Assembly (NCBI RefSeq): GCF_030247195.1
Contig: NC_080672.1
Coordinates: 349,430,413 to 349,494,412, forward strand
DNA from: Topomyia yanbarensis
Taxonomy: Eukaryota > Arthropoda > Insecta > Diptera > Culicidae
Direction: 5' to 3'
Length of the DNA stretch: 64,000 nt
In this document: one piece after another, positions 11,352 to 23,604 of the stretch
How positions within the stretch are numbered: position 1 is the first letter of the stretch
Layout of the letters: each line of letters opens with the position of its first letter
Notes under the pieces: generated by a model
What the model was told of the DNA's origin: nothing
What the model saw: the letters and a program-made list of their open reading frames with translations, nothing else
Database searches by the model: none
Program-made: the position numbers and the translations under genes

Positions 11352-13640
11352 GTGATTATAAACTGTCAACACGTTCACACTTTGAATAAAACGTCTCACA
11401 GATGACTACGATATATGTAATGTGTGTGTGCGTATATTCGGGCTAGCTAACTCCAATACCAACATACCCCAGAACACAGATGCGCTAGCGCAAAACTAGT
11501 TGGTGACCCGATCAGCAGTGGGAATGTAAAACGGGCGATGTCTTTAAACTGAAATCAAATTTACATCCGAATTCGTCTAATCTGTCAGGTGTGATATTTT
11601 TCGCTACTCGATGGTAATATTGGTAATAACAGGGTCGTGCTTTCATATTTTTTATAGATATATTCCTAAATGTTCAATGTGTACAACTAAAATTGAAAAA
11701 TATTGTGGTTTGAAAAAAACTTCAGCGTTCAAGTGTAGTAGGTTGAAATAGTATTTTATTGACTTTACGACTACATTTCATTGTTCTTTGAAAACAACAA
11801 CAAACTTTTTTTTTTGTTCCACTATGCGAACTGTGATCTACCAACACCGCATAAAATCAATCACTCGTCTGTGCGAAGTACTGACCTATCGCAGTTTTAT
11901 GTAATTGTTTTTTAAACCCATCAAAGACTAATCATCGTCGATTTTATTCTGCCGCCTCGTATACATTTAAAATCATTGGGGAGATTGGTAGGATCAAAAC
12001 TGCCGCCGCGATACATTGCTAGCTGTCACACCGCCAACTCGACCAAGAAGATGCCAAACTGTCAGTAACGTTTATCCGACAAGTTGGTCAGCGCAGTCTG
12101 GGTCCTGTAGCATAGTGCAGCGCAGCGAAGAACTAGCCGCCGCGTCGTCGTGACTTTTTTTACTGTTCGCTGTTGCATAATCACCTGAACCAATCGTAAA
12201 CGAAAGAAATTCCTGGGGGCTCAACGTGAATATTTAGGCTAGAATTGTGATAAATATCAGCTTGTTGTTGTATGTGCAGTGGTCCTTACCCGACGCTTGT
12301 TGTAATTACAGTACTATATTATAACTGAGATCTCTGTACAGTCAGGTGTCAGGCGAATGGCAGCCCCAGTGATTATCATAAATCTTGTGTACGACTCCTT
12401 GCCCGCTCACCAGTACGAACGAGAGCCACTCAGTTCTTGCACTCTGGTGGCGGAATTCAAACGGGGCGGTGCTTAATAGAGCAATTACAATACGTACAAA
12501 TTGCACAATTTATCTGACTGCATTCGATTCGTTTTTGGTGAGCCGAGCTACTACCCCGGAGGCTTCTCCGATGGAGTGTAACTTGAGCAGTAAGTGATTA
12601 TTAAATATGACCAGTTTATTTTATTACAATAGCGCACGGCAGCTTCCTAGAGACCTGGACCCCGACGAACCACCTTCCTTCCTAGTGGGATTGACAGCTC
12701 AATCTTTGAAACGTAGCTCAGCTCTGTGGCATTTGTTTGTGTTCAGGAGGCACTGCATGCAGCTCCACATTATCTAAATCTTTGACGCTGAAAGGCGATT
12801 AGAGACCGATACAACTCAATGAACGAAACTGGGTTCGCCGCCTCGTTGCGCTAATGGATTTCTTTGTTAGCTAGTTACTGATCACGTTTTTCTCCACAGC
12901 ACTTCATTTGTGCTAATACTACTGTGCAGGCTGTGTTTATTTTTGGGATTACTATTCAATAGGAGCAAATCAGCGGAGATCTGTAGCAGCCCACACTTGA
13001 TCATTAGAACTCAGACCTATTTGATAAAACTTGTGCGGACTCTCTGTGCTTTTGTCACATTGATTGGTTGAATACTCTGTTATGACAACGGAAAGTAACA
13101 GTATACACTGAACTCCAAGAGTACCGAATTCAGAATTTTCTTAACCAGTAGCTCAGCTTAAGGCAATTATAATGCAAAATGAACTTGTACTAGTAAATTA
13201 AGTGTTGAACTAGAACGGTAATTTACTGAAGAGTTTGCGGAAGTTTGAAATTAGAAGCAACAACTGTCAAATATATGAACATGCTCAAAGTGGTTCAAAT
13301 CATTTGCTTTTGAGCAACTTAATTGAATGGAGCTAAAAGTATGCATATTCTACTAATTAACATGCTCTACAATGTTTATGAGTATAAAAAAGCTATCTTT
13401 TGATATTGCTTTTTCAAAAAATTGATCATAATAGACTACAAAAAATCTAGCTTTTAAACAAAAAGAAAGCCCATGAGCGCCTTCGAGAGAGTTGTAGAGT
13501 GTCTTTGAGAAAGTTGTTCCATAAACTCTGCTATAGAGACATCGTTTCTCTGTCACTTATAAATTATCAATTAATGGGACGTTTTCTATGACGAACTCAT
13601 TAAATTCAAATTTTTAAGCCTAACATTTGTGTCTGATTTC
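11352..13640. other. non-coding stretch with a possible 5' untranslated exon
   Basis: Around 11990-12590 the sequence becomes richer in G+C and CpG (GCCGCCGCG, GCCGCCGCGTCGTCG). It ends in a good splice-donor match, AGCA|GTAAGTG, at about 12589. That pattern fits a non-coding first exon on the + strand, but no conserved protein is encoded there and I cannot connect it to a gene. From 12600 to 13640 I see nothing beyond AT-rich DNA. Confidence 0.25.
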
Positions 13641-14500
13641 TAGCTATTACAATGTTCAGTAACTTTTTCATTGTGACAAAATACACAACTTTACTGAAGA
13701 GACCCAATCGCTGTGGCTTGTTTGAAAAAAGTTGTGACAGAAATTTCATTCTTAAATCGTTTTCAAATCTCGATGGGTTCACTGGCTTCGGTATTTTCAA
13801 TGATAATATCACCGCTTTATTTACGCTCAATGATTCTGCTTCAATTTACGTCGCAGAAAAATCGAATCAGATTACCTTTGTTTGGGTCCCTTCACAATGC
13901 TCCATTCCGGGTAATGAAAGGCCGACTTTTTAGCAAAGGCGGGCTCTGTAGGTAGAAGGTGACATCTATGAAAATTTTTAGTGCAGTGAAGACCCGATTT
14001 CAGCTTTTTGACCCGATTTTATCAGCTTCATATGAAAATTGATAGTTGGTAGTTTGATGGGCTCTAGCAGACGAACCAAACTGAATTCGAGTAAATCCTT
14101 TCTTGAGCATATTTTTCTTACGTTAGAGATCCGAAATATGCAAAAAAAATTTTTGATTTTACACTGTCAGACCCCCTTAAGGGAAGTTTAAGCTAAATAA
14201 TCAGGAAAGACTACGAGGCTATTTCTAGGGACCAAAGAATTTTTTAAGAGCTTCCGTTTCTTGAAAAGAAAGAAAAATATATATCCCGATTTTATCAATG
14301 TCCCCGTTTTATCAGCCTATAATTCACCAAGGGGCTGATAAAAACGGGTCTTCAATGTATTTGTCGTCAGAGAACTCTCAAGAGCTGACAAAACTCGTGG
14401 AGCAATGGGGAGCTTGGATGATGGCTACATTCTGCTATACCAAAAAGATCAACGAAGCCGTAGTTCAAAGGGTTGGCTGTAGGTTGGTCGCTTATTAATA
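13641..14500 (+). pseudogene. decayed LINE RNase H domain (LOA-like)
   Basis: Fragments in more than one frame match the RNase H domain read cleanly at 32422-33273. They include GFTGFGIFNDN (about 13780), then TFVWVPSQCSIPGNE (about 13880) and an LVEQWGAWMMAT segment (about 14395). In place of the conserved acidic blocks there are deletions, and a ~370-bp unrelated stretch (about 13975-14350) splits the last two pieces. The 3' untranslated part continues to 15073 and then, after the nested insertions, from 24715 to about 24950. This is an old copy and the outermost shell of the nest around the Transib element. Confidence 0.75.
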
Positions 14501-14813
14501 ACTTTATAAAGACGATAGACCTGCCTCACCCTGTTTATTTTTCGTTTTAAGAAATCCTCTGTCCTGCCTTGTGATTCCCACCAGTACCAGACCAGACCGC
14601 CTTCGCTCTCACCACTTAACCCGCGCAAAAAAAAATTGATGCGGAAGCGACCTGATGGGCTGACCACTTTGAAGGATTCCCTGCGGGACTGAAAAATACC
14701 ACACGTCGACCCGGTTCTTACGTGATGATAGCCTGAGACTCTAATCGATGTTACTGATCTTCCGTTTGACCGAAAGTTGCATGTAATGCTCTTCTCTCCC
14801 TATCATCATGTAT

Positions 14814-14889
<76 letters not shown>

Positions 14890-15073
14890 ATTTTTAAGTA
14901 TCTTGCCCAAACATAGGTCGTCCCATAACTCACTTACTCTTAGTAAAAATGAGGCGCATCTCTTGTTTATCGAACTGTACTTCTAGTTTTAAGATAGGTG
15001 TAAAATTTTTTATAAATACATATTTGCTTCCCCTCTTGTATATCTGTATATTGTATTCTTAGTTTTATATGTA
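14501..15073 (+). other. 3' untranslated region of the LINE relic, first part
   Basis: This continues the LINE relic past its RNase H end. It carries the pyrimidine-rich stretch expanded into a CT microsatellite, then the AGTTTTAAGATAGGTGTAAAA-type sequence seen repeatedly in the 3' UTR of the younger copy around 33790-33960. It is cut at the TA at 15074 by insertion of element R1. Confidence 0.55.
14815..14886. repeat. (CT)36 microsatellite
   Basis: This is an uninterrupted CT run of 72 bases within the 3' UTR of the LINE relic. The 60-plus-codon open frames that cross it on both strands (Ser-Leu and Arg-Glu runs) are artefacts of the repeat. Confidence 0.97.
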
Positions 15074-15670
15074 TAAGGGAACCCGGGGCTATTAAGACAG
15101 TGGGGGTGATTCGGACCCCCTTGATTTATCAGAAAATAGCAAAGTTTCTGACTATCGTACATATTCATGGAACTGCTATTCTGAAACATTAATTTTGAGA
15201 GATGAAGTTGATTCTTTGTTCTTTGTAGAAAAGAGATATAACGTGTTTCGTTGTTTTGCCATTCTCAAAACAAAAATCATTATAATGGAAAACCGCGATT
15301 AAAGCAACAAATAAAAGTGAAAAAATAAAAGGTAAGTGTTTTGGAAAGTTTGAAGCTCCTATTTTATGTAATGATTTTTGTTTAAGTGAAAACAGAGATA
15401 TTTTCGAGACGCTTACAACTTTTGTGCGATATGAACGTACGGGGCTATTCGGACCCATTGCACACGCCACAGAAAAGAGAATACATGGGACGCCAATCGA
15501 CAGCTGTGACATACCAAATTGTTTTTGTAAAGCAATTTATTTCTTTTTTGCTTCTTAAGGAGTGTCTCTTGTAACTAATTCATAGGTAAACATAATTCCA
15601 TTGCAAAAAAATTAAAGAAAAATGACGGTCTGAAGTGGGGAGTAGGGAGGTCCGAATTACCCCTACATTG

Positions 15671-16590
15671 CACAGTGGTCCAGATCGCTAATTTAGGAGG
15701 AATTTTTACTTTCTGACAAACCTGTATAATTTAGCCGTATCATGTCTTAGGATGAATTTGTGTACTTTAGAAGATGCTTCTTTTTATTGGAATAGTTATT
15801 AGGGTGGTTCTAATTTATCTAAAATACGATAATAAACTTTTTACTGATGAAAGATAGAGCTCCACAGTCTTCCACAAAGTTGTAAAGTAACTTATTTTGA
15901 ATAAATTTGTTGAATATATTAAAGCTCTATCTCTTTTAGTTTTTGTTATACAAGAAATAAAAAAAAAAGATTAGGGTGTTCCTGAAAAAACGTTTTTTTA
16001 GTATAACTTTCGTATCTTTTACTTTTTGTTAACACAACCTTTGAACAGCTTATTGAAAACTTCAAGCCGAGTATTTTTCTCCAAGACACCGAAGGTCTAA
16101 CTTTTTTCTTTAAAAAGTTATGGACACTTTTCGTTAAAAAAATAGCCTATTTCAAGGCTCAATATCGCTGATGCGGGCACCTAAAATTGAATTCTGTTTC
16201 CACCACATGAAAGACCATACTTATTAGTATATTTGAGCAAAAATTGGCGAATACGATATTTTTTTAAAATTTGCAATTTAGATTTAAAGTTTGTAGTTTT
16301 GCAGGTTCAACGCATTAAAGCATTTACACACATATCGTTGTATTATGAAAAAAGCCACTTTCAAATATCATTCTCTCATCGCAGCAAGCTTTGCATAAGT
16401 GAAACGACTGTTAAAAAAGGTTTCTGATTTTATTCGTTTTAAATAAAACTAGTAAATATGGATATTAGTCGAAGAGAGTTGGCGAATTTGCTTATTGCTG
16501 GTAAAAAGACAGATGAACTGCTTAAGTTCATTACAAGTAGTAATCCAAATGTAAAATTGAGACTTGTTAGTGCTCGGAAGAAAATAAAAA
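15671..16590 (+). repeat. left long terminal inverted repeat of Transib
   Basis: This matches the reverse complement of 23605-24507 almost base for base. For instance, a 64-codon open frame reads identically at 16233-16427 and, on the minus strand, at 23769-23963. The outermost bases form an RSS-like array: heptamer CACAGTG (15671-15677), a 23-base spacer, then AATTTTTAC. The arm includes the presumed transposase promoter, the ATG at 16458 and about the first 38-44 codons. Confidence 0.9.
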
Positions 16591-19500
16591 TCTTCATGTT
16601 GGAATTTAGAAGGTTGTGGATTCGGAGTAAGCGCACGCAAATTCGGTTTGAGCTGGAAAATTTTGTGTGGCTTGAAGGAAAGCTAAGATTCGAAGTCGAA
16701 GGTAAAGGTAAAGGCCGAAAGAGGAAACCATTATCCGAAATATGTCGCAGAGCCAAAATAAAAAGATTAGGAAAGTTGCGCGATAAGTATTCCACGGAAG
16801 AACTTGGTTTAGCGTCAGCCGTCAACGCTAATTCTACTGGTTTCCGTTTAGTTGGCAGACAAATCGAACGATTGTCGAAAAGTCCCGTCAGATCTACCGG
16901 AGAGAATTTAGGATCTATGGCTGTCCCGATTGCAGAAGCGTTTACTGCGGAGGAGGCACTTAGATTTATTTGTGAAAATGATTTTTCTAAGGCGCAGTAC
17001 CAAAACATACGCAGCTCAGTTATGCAGAAGGGTTTGGACATTTATCCCGCGTATAATAAAATAGTAGAAGAAAAGAAACTATGCTATCCGATCGGTATGT
17101 ACTATTCTCAAAGATTCGTCCCTGAATCAACAATTTTTTTCAGGAATTTCTGTTCAGCCTTCTTGTGCGTATGTTCCCCTTCAAGCTCTTGTTAACCATA
17201 CCGTGGAACGACTCATCTCGTTTCTGAATATTGAAGTTCTACCACTGCATCCTGAGGATAATACGTTTGTTATCTTTAAGTGGGGCTGCGATGGAAGCAG
17301 CAACCATTCCCGGTAGGCAACATTATTTTTCTTCTAAACTTTGACTGACAGTCTCTTTTCCACTTGAACATAGATACAAGCAAATGTGCGTTGACGAAGA
17401 TGAAAATGGAGAACTATTCGAGTATAACGATTCGCATATATTTGCTCTATCTATAGTACCTTTACGTGTAGTTAGTCGCCGGAAAGATGAGTCAAGAGAT
17501 TGCATTCTTTGGAATAATGATTTTCCATCTTCAGTATCCCTGTGCCGACCAGTAAAATTAATTTTCAAGAAGGAAAATCCTGAACTAACAAAGGATGAAG
17601 TTGCCGCGATGAACAAGCAAATCGATGAATTAGTCCCGACTATAGTAAATGTTAATATGCGCAAGATTCCGATTAGTTCAAGCTTCATATTTTCCATGGT
17701 TGATACGAAGGTAGTGAATGACGTAACAGGCACACCGTCTCAAGCGTGTTATATATGCAAACGCTCCGGAAAGCGATTGAATGATCCTTTACTGGAAGCC
17801 AGCGATCCACCGGATAGTTTATATGTTTTTTCACCTTTACATGCATTAATACGAGCAATGGAGTTACTATTGAATATTGCTTACCGTTTAGCTCTAGCAA
17901 AACCGCGTTGGCGCGTAGGCAAAAATACCAGCGAGCTTAACGGACCACTTCAATGAAAACTGTGGTTATGTGACGTCTTCGCAAAACAAATTGTTTCTCC
18001 GTATATATCGCTCCAATTTCGTTGAAATCTTCTTACTACCTAAAATGAAGTTGAAACAATATTTAGGAATTTACCGAAAAGCGAAATATGCATTTATTAC
18101 AAAGATTTCCTGTCCAGAAAATTATTGGTCCTGTATAAATCCAATCAACATGGCTCATTTTCGTAGCTCAATTTTCTAGTCAGGTTATCTCCGTAAATCA
18201 ATAAAAGATAATGCTGAACTTACCTTGATCCCTTTGTGACATTCCAAGGAAACCTTTTTAATTCACTGCTTCCACAAAAAGTACTCAAAAATCGGAATTT
18301 CCTGTCCGAAAGATTTGGGTGAAGGGATGTTTATTTACATCCATATCGGCAACACTATGGTGTTTGCAATAGTTTGCATGCACAGCGTAAATGTGGATAA
18401 TATATGGTCAAAAGAAAATATCGAATATTGTACAATGTGCTTATAAGCATATAATCACATATCTCAATAAAATAAGCACTGTATCTAGCTTATTTCATTT
18501 TGGACATGAATATTGACATAAATTTTTCCGAATTTATAATGTAGAATGTTCTGAAAACATCGTTGCATAAATGACCATTCGTAATCGAACATTTGTTACA
18601 TTGTGAAAACATTTAGCGTATAATGATATTCCATGGCCATCTAGCTTCAATTTGGCTTGTTTGTTGACTCAAATGACATGACTTCATTGACATCAATACC
18701 TTTATCTAGCATGCTAATTGAAAAGAGTTTATATCAATTTTAGAAAATATACACTGCGAAAAATATCGAAATGCTTGATATGTTGATCTTTTCCATTCTT
18801 CAAAAAAGCAAAACTGAGTAGTGAGCATGAACACTAATGATAGATTATAATGAAAATATGGAGCTGTTTTCAAGATAAATTAGTGTCAGAAATACAACTG
18901 TCAGCAGTTGATTATAATTGGTAATAAGAGTAATAAGAGCGTGCTGTATTCAAATTCTGATAGAAAGAGTTCGATGACTCCGAGCAAACTAGGTAGCAAC
19001 ATGTGTGTCTGCCTATTATGAAAATAAAAATGCTTACAAGGACGACCAATTTGTATCGCAATACCGACAAAAATGTTCCCCAATTCGGGAATAAAGTGAC
19101 ATGAATTCTGGAATAATCGTGTTTCTACGTTCGGACACAGGACCGTTAACAGAAATTCATGTGTTTTATCAACGTTTTTATAAACAATTTTCCGTAACGC
19201 CAGATTTATTGATTTTTTATTAACTTTGATCACGGGTTTCGCTTAGTCATTGACAAATCGTTATTACTGTCTGTGATCTAGTTGATGAGCATTTTTCATA
19301 AACCAAATGTTGATTAGTGAATTTATTCACAAATTCAAGAACATTGTTCACGGTTTGACGTGAACTGATTTATGATTTATTACATCTTGATCATGATAAG
19401 GTTTTTGTGGTTGTGAACAGAGTTAAAAATATTCAAAGTCATTGAATGAAAATTGATCATATTCAGCCGCATTCATTTTCAATATTCAGTGACGCAGCTG

Positions 19501-22500
19501 AAAACTTCAAACGAACAAACCGCCCATTCATCCATGCAGATTTTCATTCGTCTCCGATTATTACACTAAGCGACCGTGCAGCAACGAATCAAACGTATCA
19601 AAGTGGGCCCTGACACAATATAAGCGATGATGATTGTTGTTTCATATACTTTTCCGGCATTTGAAAACATTTTCCTAGATAATTATTGAAATGAATATAA
19701 TGTACGATATTCAACTGAATGAATAACATGGATATTTGAATGAAAATTTTTTTCTATTCACCGCGAGTCGCATCAGGTACATTTTCTGCCGTCAAAAAAG
19801 TGCTTCGATTATTTTTAACTCTGGTTGTGAATGAGGCAATAAAACTACTGCTTTAGTTTCACGAAATAATATTCATGGATCCCTTCAAGCCTCGTAAACT
19901 AATTCCGAGTATGTTAGTCACGATGAACCCTTCTTATTCGTAAAATAATTCACAAAATCAAAATACGTTTCCAATTTAATGATATAGTTCATGAAATGTG
20001 CAATTTTGTGCATGCTTCATGCTTGTGAAATTTAAAAGATATCTCTAATCATTGGCACTTTCATGCAACTCTGCACCAGGTCTGAAAATTTTCACGTGAA
20101 CGATTTTACAAAATTTTGGAATATTATAATTATAAGTATATAATAATTATAAATTGTACATATAATATACAACGCAAAACGAATATTAAATTTGTGACTA
20201 AGTTCCTCAAATTATAAACGTGAATGACATTATTATGCCCGAAAAATCAGATAGAAAACTCATCAACTAATATAACGACAATGTACATAGTAATTGCGAA
20301 AATCGTGACTAACCTCTTGACATCATGAACATCGTTCAATATTCTGCTCTTTTGGTCGAAACAGTGTTTCTTCAAATTATGAACTAGATTTGTAAGATAA
20401 AACTAAACATATTTGGCACACAACCGCAGTGATCTTACTAAATATTTGAGTGCAACACAATATGATATTTGGAGTGAACTAGTTTCAGGGCCGGTGTTAG
20501 GGTAAAAGCGTGGGGGGACTAGATAAATACCGCATTTTTGCAATACTAGCATAACAATCTGATAAAATTACCCGCGGTGCATTTGGAGCACATGGCATTG
20601 TGGTACATCGAGGCTTTCAGACGGTAGTATTGTGCGTGCGAGACACCTGCTCGTCTGATTTCAAATTTCAGATTTGTCCAAAAATTTCAAGTGGGTAATT
20701 ACCCTCTCAGATATATTCGAGTGGGTAATACTACTCATACTACCTAGGGCATCCGCCATCTCTGCCTAGTTTTGTGAAAAAATTATATGCAGTAGCAAAA
20801 TGCAGAATTAGAATCATGCGTCACCGTAGTTATCAAATAGAGATTACCTCAAAACGCCATTTATCTATGCATTCACTGGTTGAACAATCTGTCTCGCTGC
20901 AGTATATCTGATTTCTTTGTATCCTCAAAAATTACTATCAAACTAATTAGAGCAGGTGAGGTTTCGACCAGTGCAGTGTTTGCAACGTAACTTTAGCAAC
21001 ATTCTCTCTAGAGGTTGTAATCTCTTTTTTGCAAACCATTCTAATAAAGCTCAGCTGGAAAGTACGCCGGTAGGGTTGCCACCCCTCCGGGTTTGACCCG
21101 GAGACTCCGGTTTTCGAGAGCGATCTCCGGGTCTCCGGGTTTTACATCAATTTCTCCGGGTTTGGTGGGAAGAAGCATAGGTTCAATTTTTTGGAATTAA
21201 TTGATTCTTTACAAAATATTTAAAAAGTCTAAATAAACTATTACTCTGGTTCAGATTTATTTTCCCCTACTAACCCTTCGTTTCAAGGTGGCGAAGAATT
21301 CACCAAATATTGCTAATTTCTTTCACAAAGCAATGAAAATGAAAAACAAATAAAATTTACTACAAATTAACCTTTCGGAAGTCGCGCTAGTGCACGCTGC
21401 TCTGAAAATCTAGCGAAATCGTCTTAGGGGACCAGCGGCTACTTGTTCGGCAAGCCATATGCGCGACGGAAAGTAATATTTCGCTATGTGCTACAATTGA
21501 AATGTTACATTCCACTAAGTCGCTCAAAATAGTGTAAAAAAGTTATTTTATTGCAATTTTAACAAAACATTTCACTCTTAGTGGTGCTTATCACCAGCTG
21601 CACTAAGGTCTGGCAGATTTGTTCTAATCCAACTAACTAGGTCAACATCAATCGAGTTCTTGCGGTGTTGTTGCTACTCCAGCAGCGATCCTTAACTGGG
21701 CTAGGGAGGTGAGTTTTGCCCCTTTGCTGCGAAATTAAAATTTGTTGGTGACGAATAACCTACACCACATAGTGTGATGTCGCAGCTCTGCCTCCTTTGT
21801 TCTCCTTCTTCTGTTAGTTGTGGAGGAGAGCAATGCTCGTTCGACCTCCACAGTGAGAGTAGCTGGTGCTTTTGTATTCTTGGCACTTAGTCAGGTAAGT
21901 GAAATACTACACCACATTAAACCGATAAAACCGTCCTCAAGCGTGAAAAATTTACAGTTTTACTTTAACGTGGTAATAAAAAGCGATTAAAGTGCTCTAA
22001 AATGCCTAGCAATCGCTTTGATTCCCATTTCTGTCTCGTTCCACTCAAAATCCACCACCCTCCAGATCAGTGAAAATCTCCGGGTTAAAGCCTCTCCAGA
22101 GGTGGCAACCCTATACGCCGGCATTATGGCTGGTTGTGGTAATTATTCCGACGCCAGTAACAAAACGAATACTAATTACAATCGGTTGTGTCCCTGGAGA
22201 TTGAAAACTGACCGGTCACCAACAAGAATTCTGGCTGGACTTACTAGTGTGTTCGTTACTATACATAATATACTGAAACTTTATTTAGTCAGCGATAGTA
22301 AATATTTCTATCTGCCTCTTGCCTCTTCAGCTGTAAATTGCTCTTTTTGACATTGTATGCTTCCTAGAAGCACATGCTAAAAATGCATAAAAATCACAGC
22401 AGAATAAAAGAGACGGAAACAGAAAATATGCAAACTCTGCATTTTTTCTCAGTGTATACAAATTAGCAAAAAGGAACTTTTTCAAATAAACTGCTAGATT

Positions 22501-23174
22501 TTTGCTTGGTGTGTCTTGTCAGAACCATCAAAGTAATCATCAGTGTTCCTAGAATGTTTTCCGTGGCCAAGCATTTTTTTCCATTGAAGTGGTCCCTTAA
22601 GGAACGACAAATAAAAATTCGACAAGCGTTACGTGACCGTTTAGGTCTTCGTATTAGCGAACCTTTGCCAGGTGGCGGAAATTCTAACGATGGTAACACA
22701 GCTCGAAAATTTTTCAGAAACCGAGATGTCGTTGCAGAAGAAACCGGGTTGGACGAAATGTTGCTAGAACGTATGTATGTGCTATTAACAATCATCAACA
22801 GCAAATTGGGAATTAACGCGGATGCTTACCGGAGTTACGCCGAAGATACACGATTGCTTTATGTACGCCTGTATGGTTGGTACGCTCTCTCACCAACCGT
22901 GCATAAACTCCTGGTCCATGGAGGAAGCATTATTCAATATAACATGCTGCCAGTAGGTATGTGCAGTGAAGAAGTTCAAGAAACCAGGAATAAAAGTATT
23001 CGCAGATTCCGAGAATTCCACGCACGCAAATTCGATCGACTCGTCAATCCTGATGACGTTTTCAAGAGACTTCTTGTTTCATCAGATCCTATAATTTCTC
23101 TTAAATGTAAACGTCGAATTCAACGAGCACCGCTGGATATACCTGAAAATGCAATGCATCTACTTTTGAATTAA
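16458..23174 (+). CDS. Transib transposase (RAG1-like), four exons, apparently intact
   Basis: Exons 16458-17094, 17144-17312, 17374-17914 and 22590-23174 join to 1932 bases: 643 codons plus stop. Introns are GT-AG with phases 1, 2 and 0, and the first two are only 49 and 61 bp. The protein cuts and joins the element ends. The residues of the RAG1 core are present: D262 in KWGCDGSS, D379 in SMVDTKV, E580 in EEVQETRNK, zinc cysteines C394/C397 in CYICK and zinc histidines H554/H559 in VHKLLVH. The motif SNDGNTARKFF is typical of Transib. The N-terminal ~210 residues are basic and probably bind DNA. The last intron is the uncertain point: it is 4675 bp, filled with other elements, and its splice sites are my choice because they keep the frame. 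Confidence 0.85.
21071..22113. mobile_element. hAT-like non-autonomous element with 8-bp duplication
   Basis: TACGCCGG at 21063-21070 is repeated at 22114-22121. The left end reads TAGGGTTGCCACCCCTCCGG and the right end, reverse-complemented, reads TAGGGTTGCCACCTCTGGAG. Eight-base duplications and a TAGGG-type end fit hAT elements. The interior (1043 bp) has no transposase and itself holds a TTAA MITE at 21367-21476. Just inside both ends the word CCGGGTTT or its variants is repeated several times, a subterminal repeat pattern often bound by transposases. Confidence 0.8.
21367..21476. mobile_element. TTAA-flanked MITE, family T1, copy 3
   Basis: The left end reads TTAACCTTTCGGAAGTCGCGC and the right end reads GCGCGACGGAAAGTAA, so the right TTAA has decayed to GTAA. 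The inner block GCGAAATCGTCTTAGGGGACC is shared with the copy at 808-914. It is the innermost layer of the nest around the Transib element. Confidence 0.7.
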
Positions 23175-23339
23175 TTGGCATTGAATAAATTCTCCTTATA
23201 TAAATCATAAATTGTTGTCATAGCCAAATTATTTTTAATGAACACATTCTGTATTGTTGATATGTAAGCAAAACAGAAAAGGAAATACAAAGGCTTTAGG
23301 CAATTTCTTTTATGTCGCTATGCGATAAAATTTAAAACT

Positions 23340-23604
23340 TTGGTTAGTAAATTTAAAATTACATGCTTAAAAAAAATAATATTTTCCAATTTTTGCTCAA
23401 ATATACTTAAAAGTATGTTCTTTTCTATGGTTCAATCCGAACTTACTTTTATTTGCCCCAATCAGAGATAATGACATTTGAAAAAGGGCTATTTATGAGC
23501 GAAAAGTTTCCATAACTTTTGAAAGTATAAAGTTAGACTTTCAGAGTTATGAAAAAACGTGGATTGAAGTTTTCTAAAAGCTGTTCAAAGGTTGTTTTAA
23601 CAAA
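23340..23604 (-). repeat. older, diverged copy of the Transib subterminal sequence
   Basis: Segments here (TTTTTGCTCAAATATACTTA, then AAAGTTAGACTTTC, then GCTGTTCAAAGGTTG) repeat, at clearly lower identity, the blocks found at about 23945-24160 in the right arm and in the left arm. It adjoins the young right arm directly. It therefore looks like the original right-end sequence of the element, left inside when a fresh copy of the left end was added outside it. Confidence 0.7.

Larger units (their letters stand above)
17915..22589 (+). other. 4.7-kb interruption of the transposase, modelled as an expanded intron
   Basis: The coding homology stops after KPRWR and resumes at WSLKERQIK. A donor GTAGGC at 17915 and an acceptor TTCCATTGAAG ending at 22589 give a phase-0 intron. 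No flanking duplication was found that would mark it as one simple insertion. It contains AT-rich unrecognised DNA (17957-20480), a CAGGGCCGGTGTTAG sequence near 20486 that looks like one end of a hAT MITE, the 21071-22113 element and unrecognised sequence to the acceptor. Part of it (about 20270-20340) is similar to 51165-51240. Confidence 0.5.

Noticed and set aside
14751..14986. Open frames on both strands encoding Arg-Glu and Ser-Leu runs
   Set aside because: Artefacts of the (CT)36 microsatellite.
16233..16427. 64-codon frame, repeated identically at 23769-23963 on the other strand
   Set aside because: Identity is due to the inverted arms, not to protein conservation; it has no known domain.
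16439..17041. 200-codon minus-strand frame
   Set aside because: Antisense shadow of the first Transib exon; the + strand has the recognisable product.
17323..17733. 136-codon minus-strand frame
   Set aside because: Antisense shadow of the third Transib exon.
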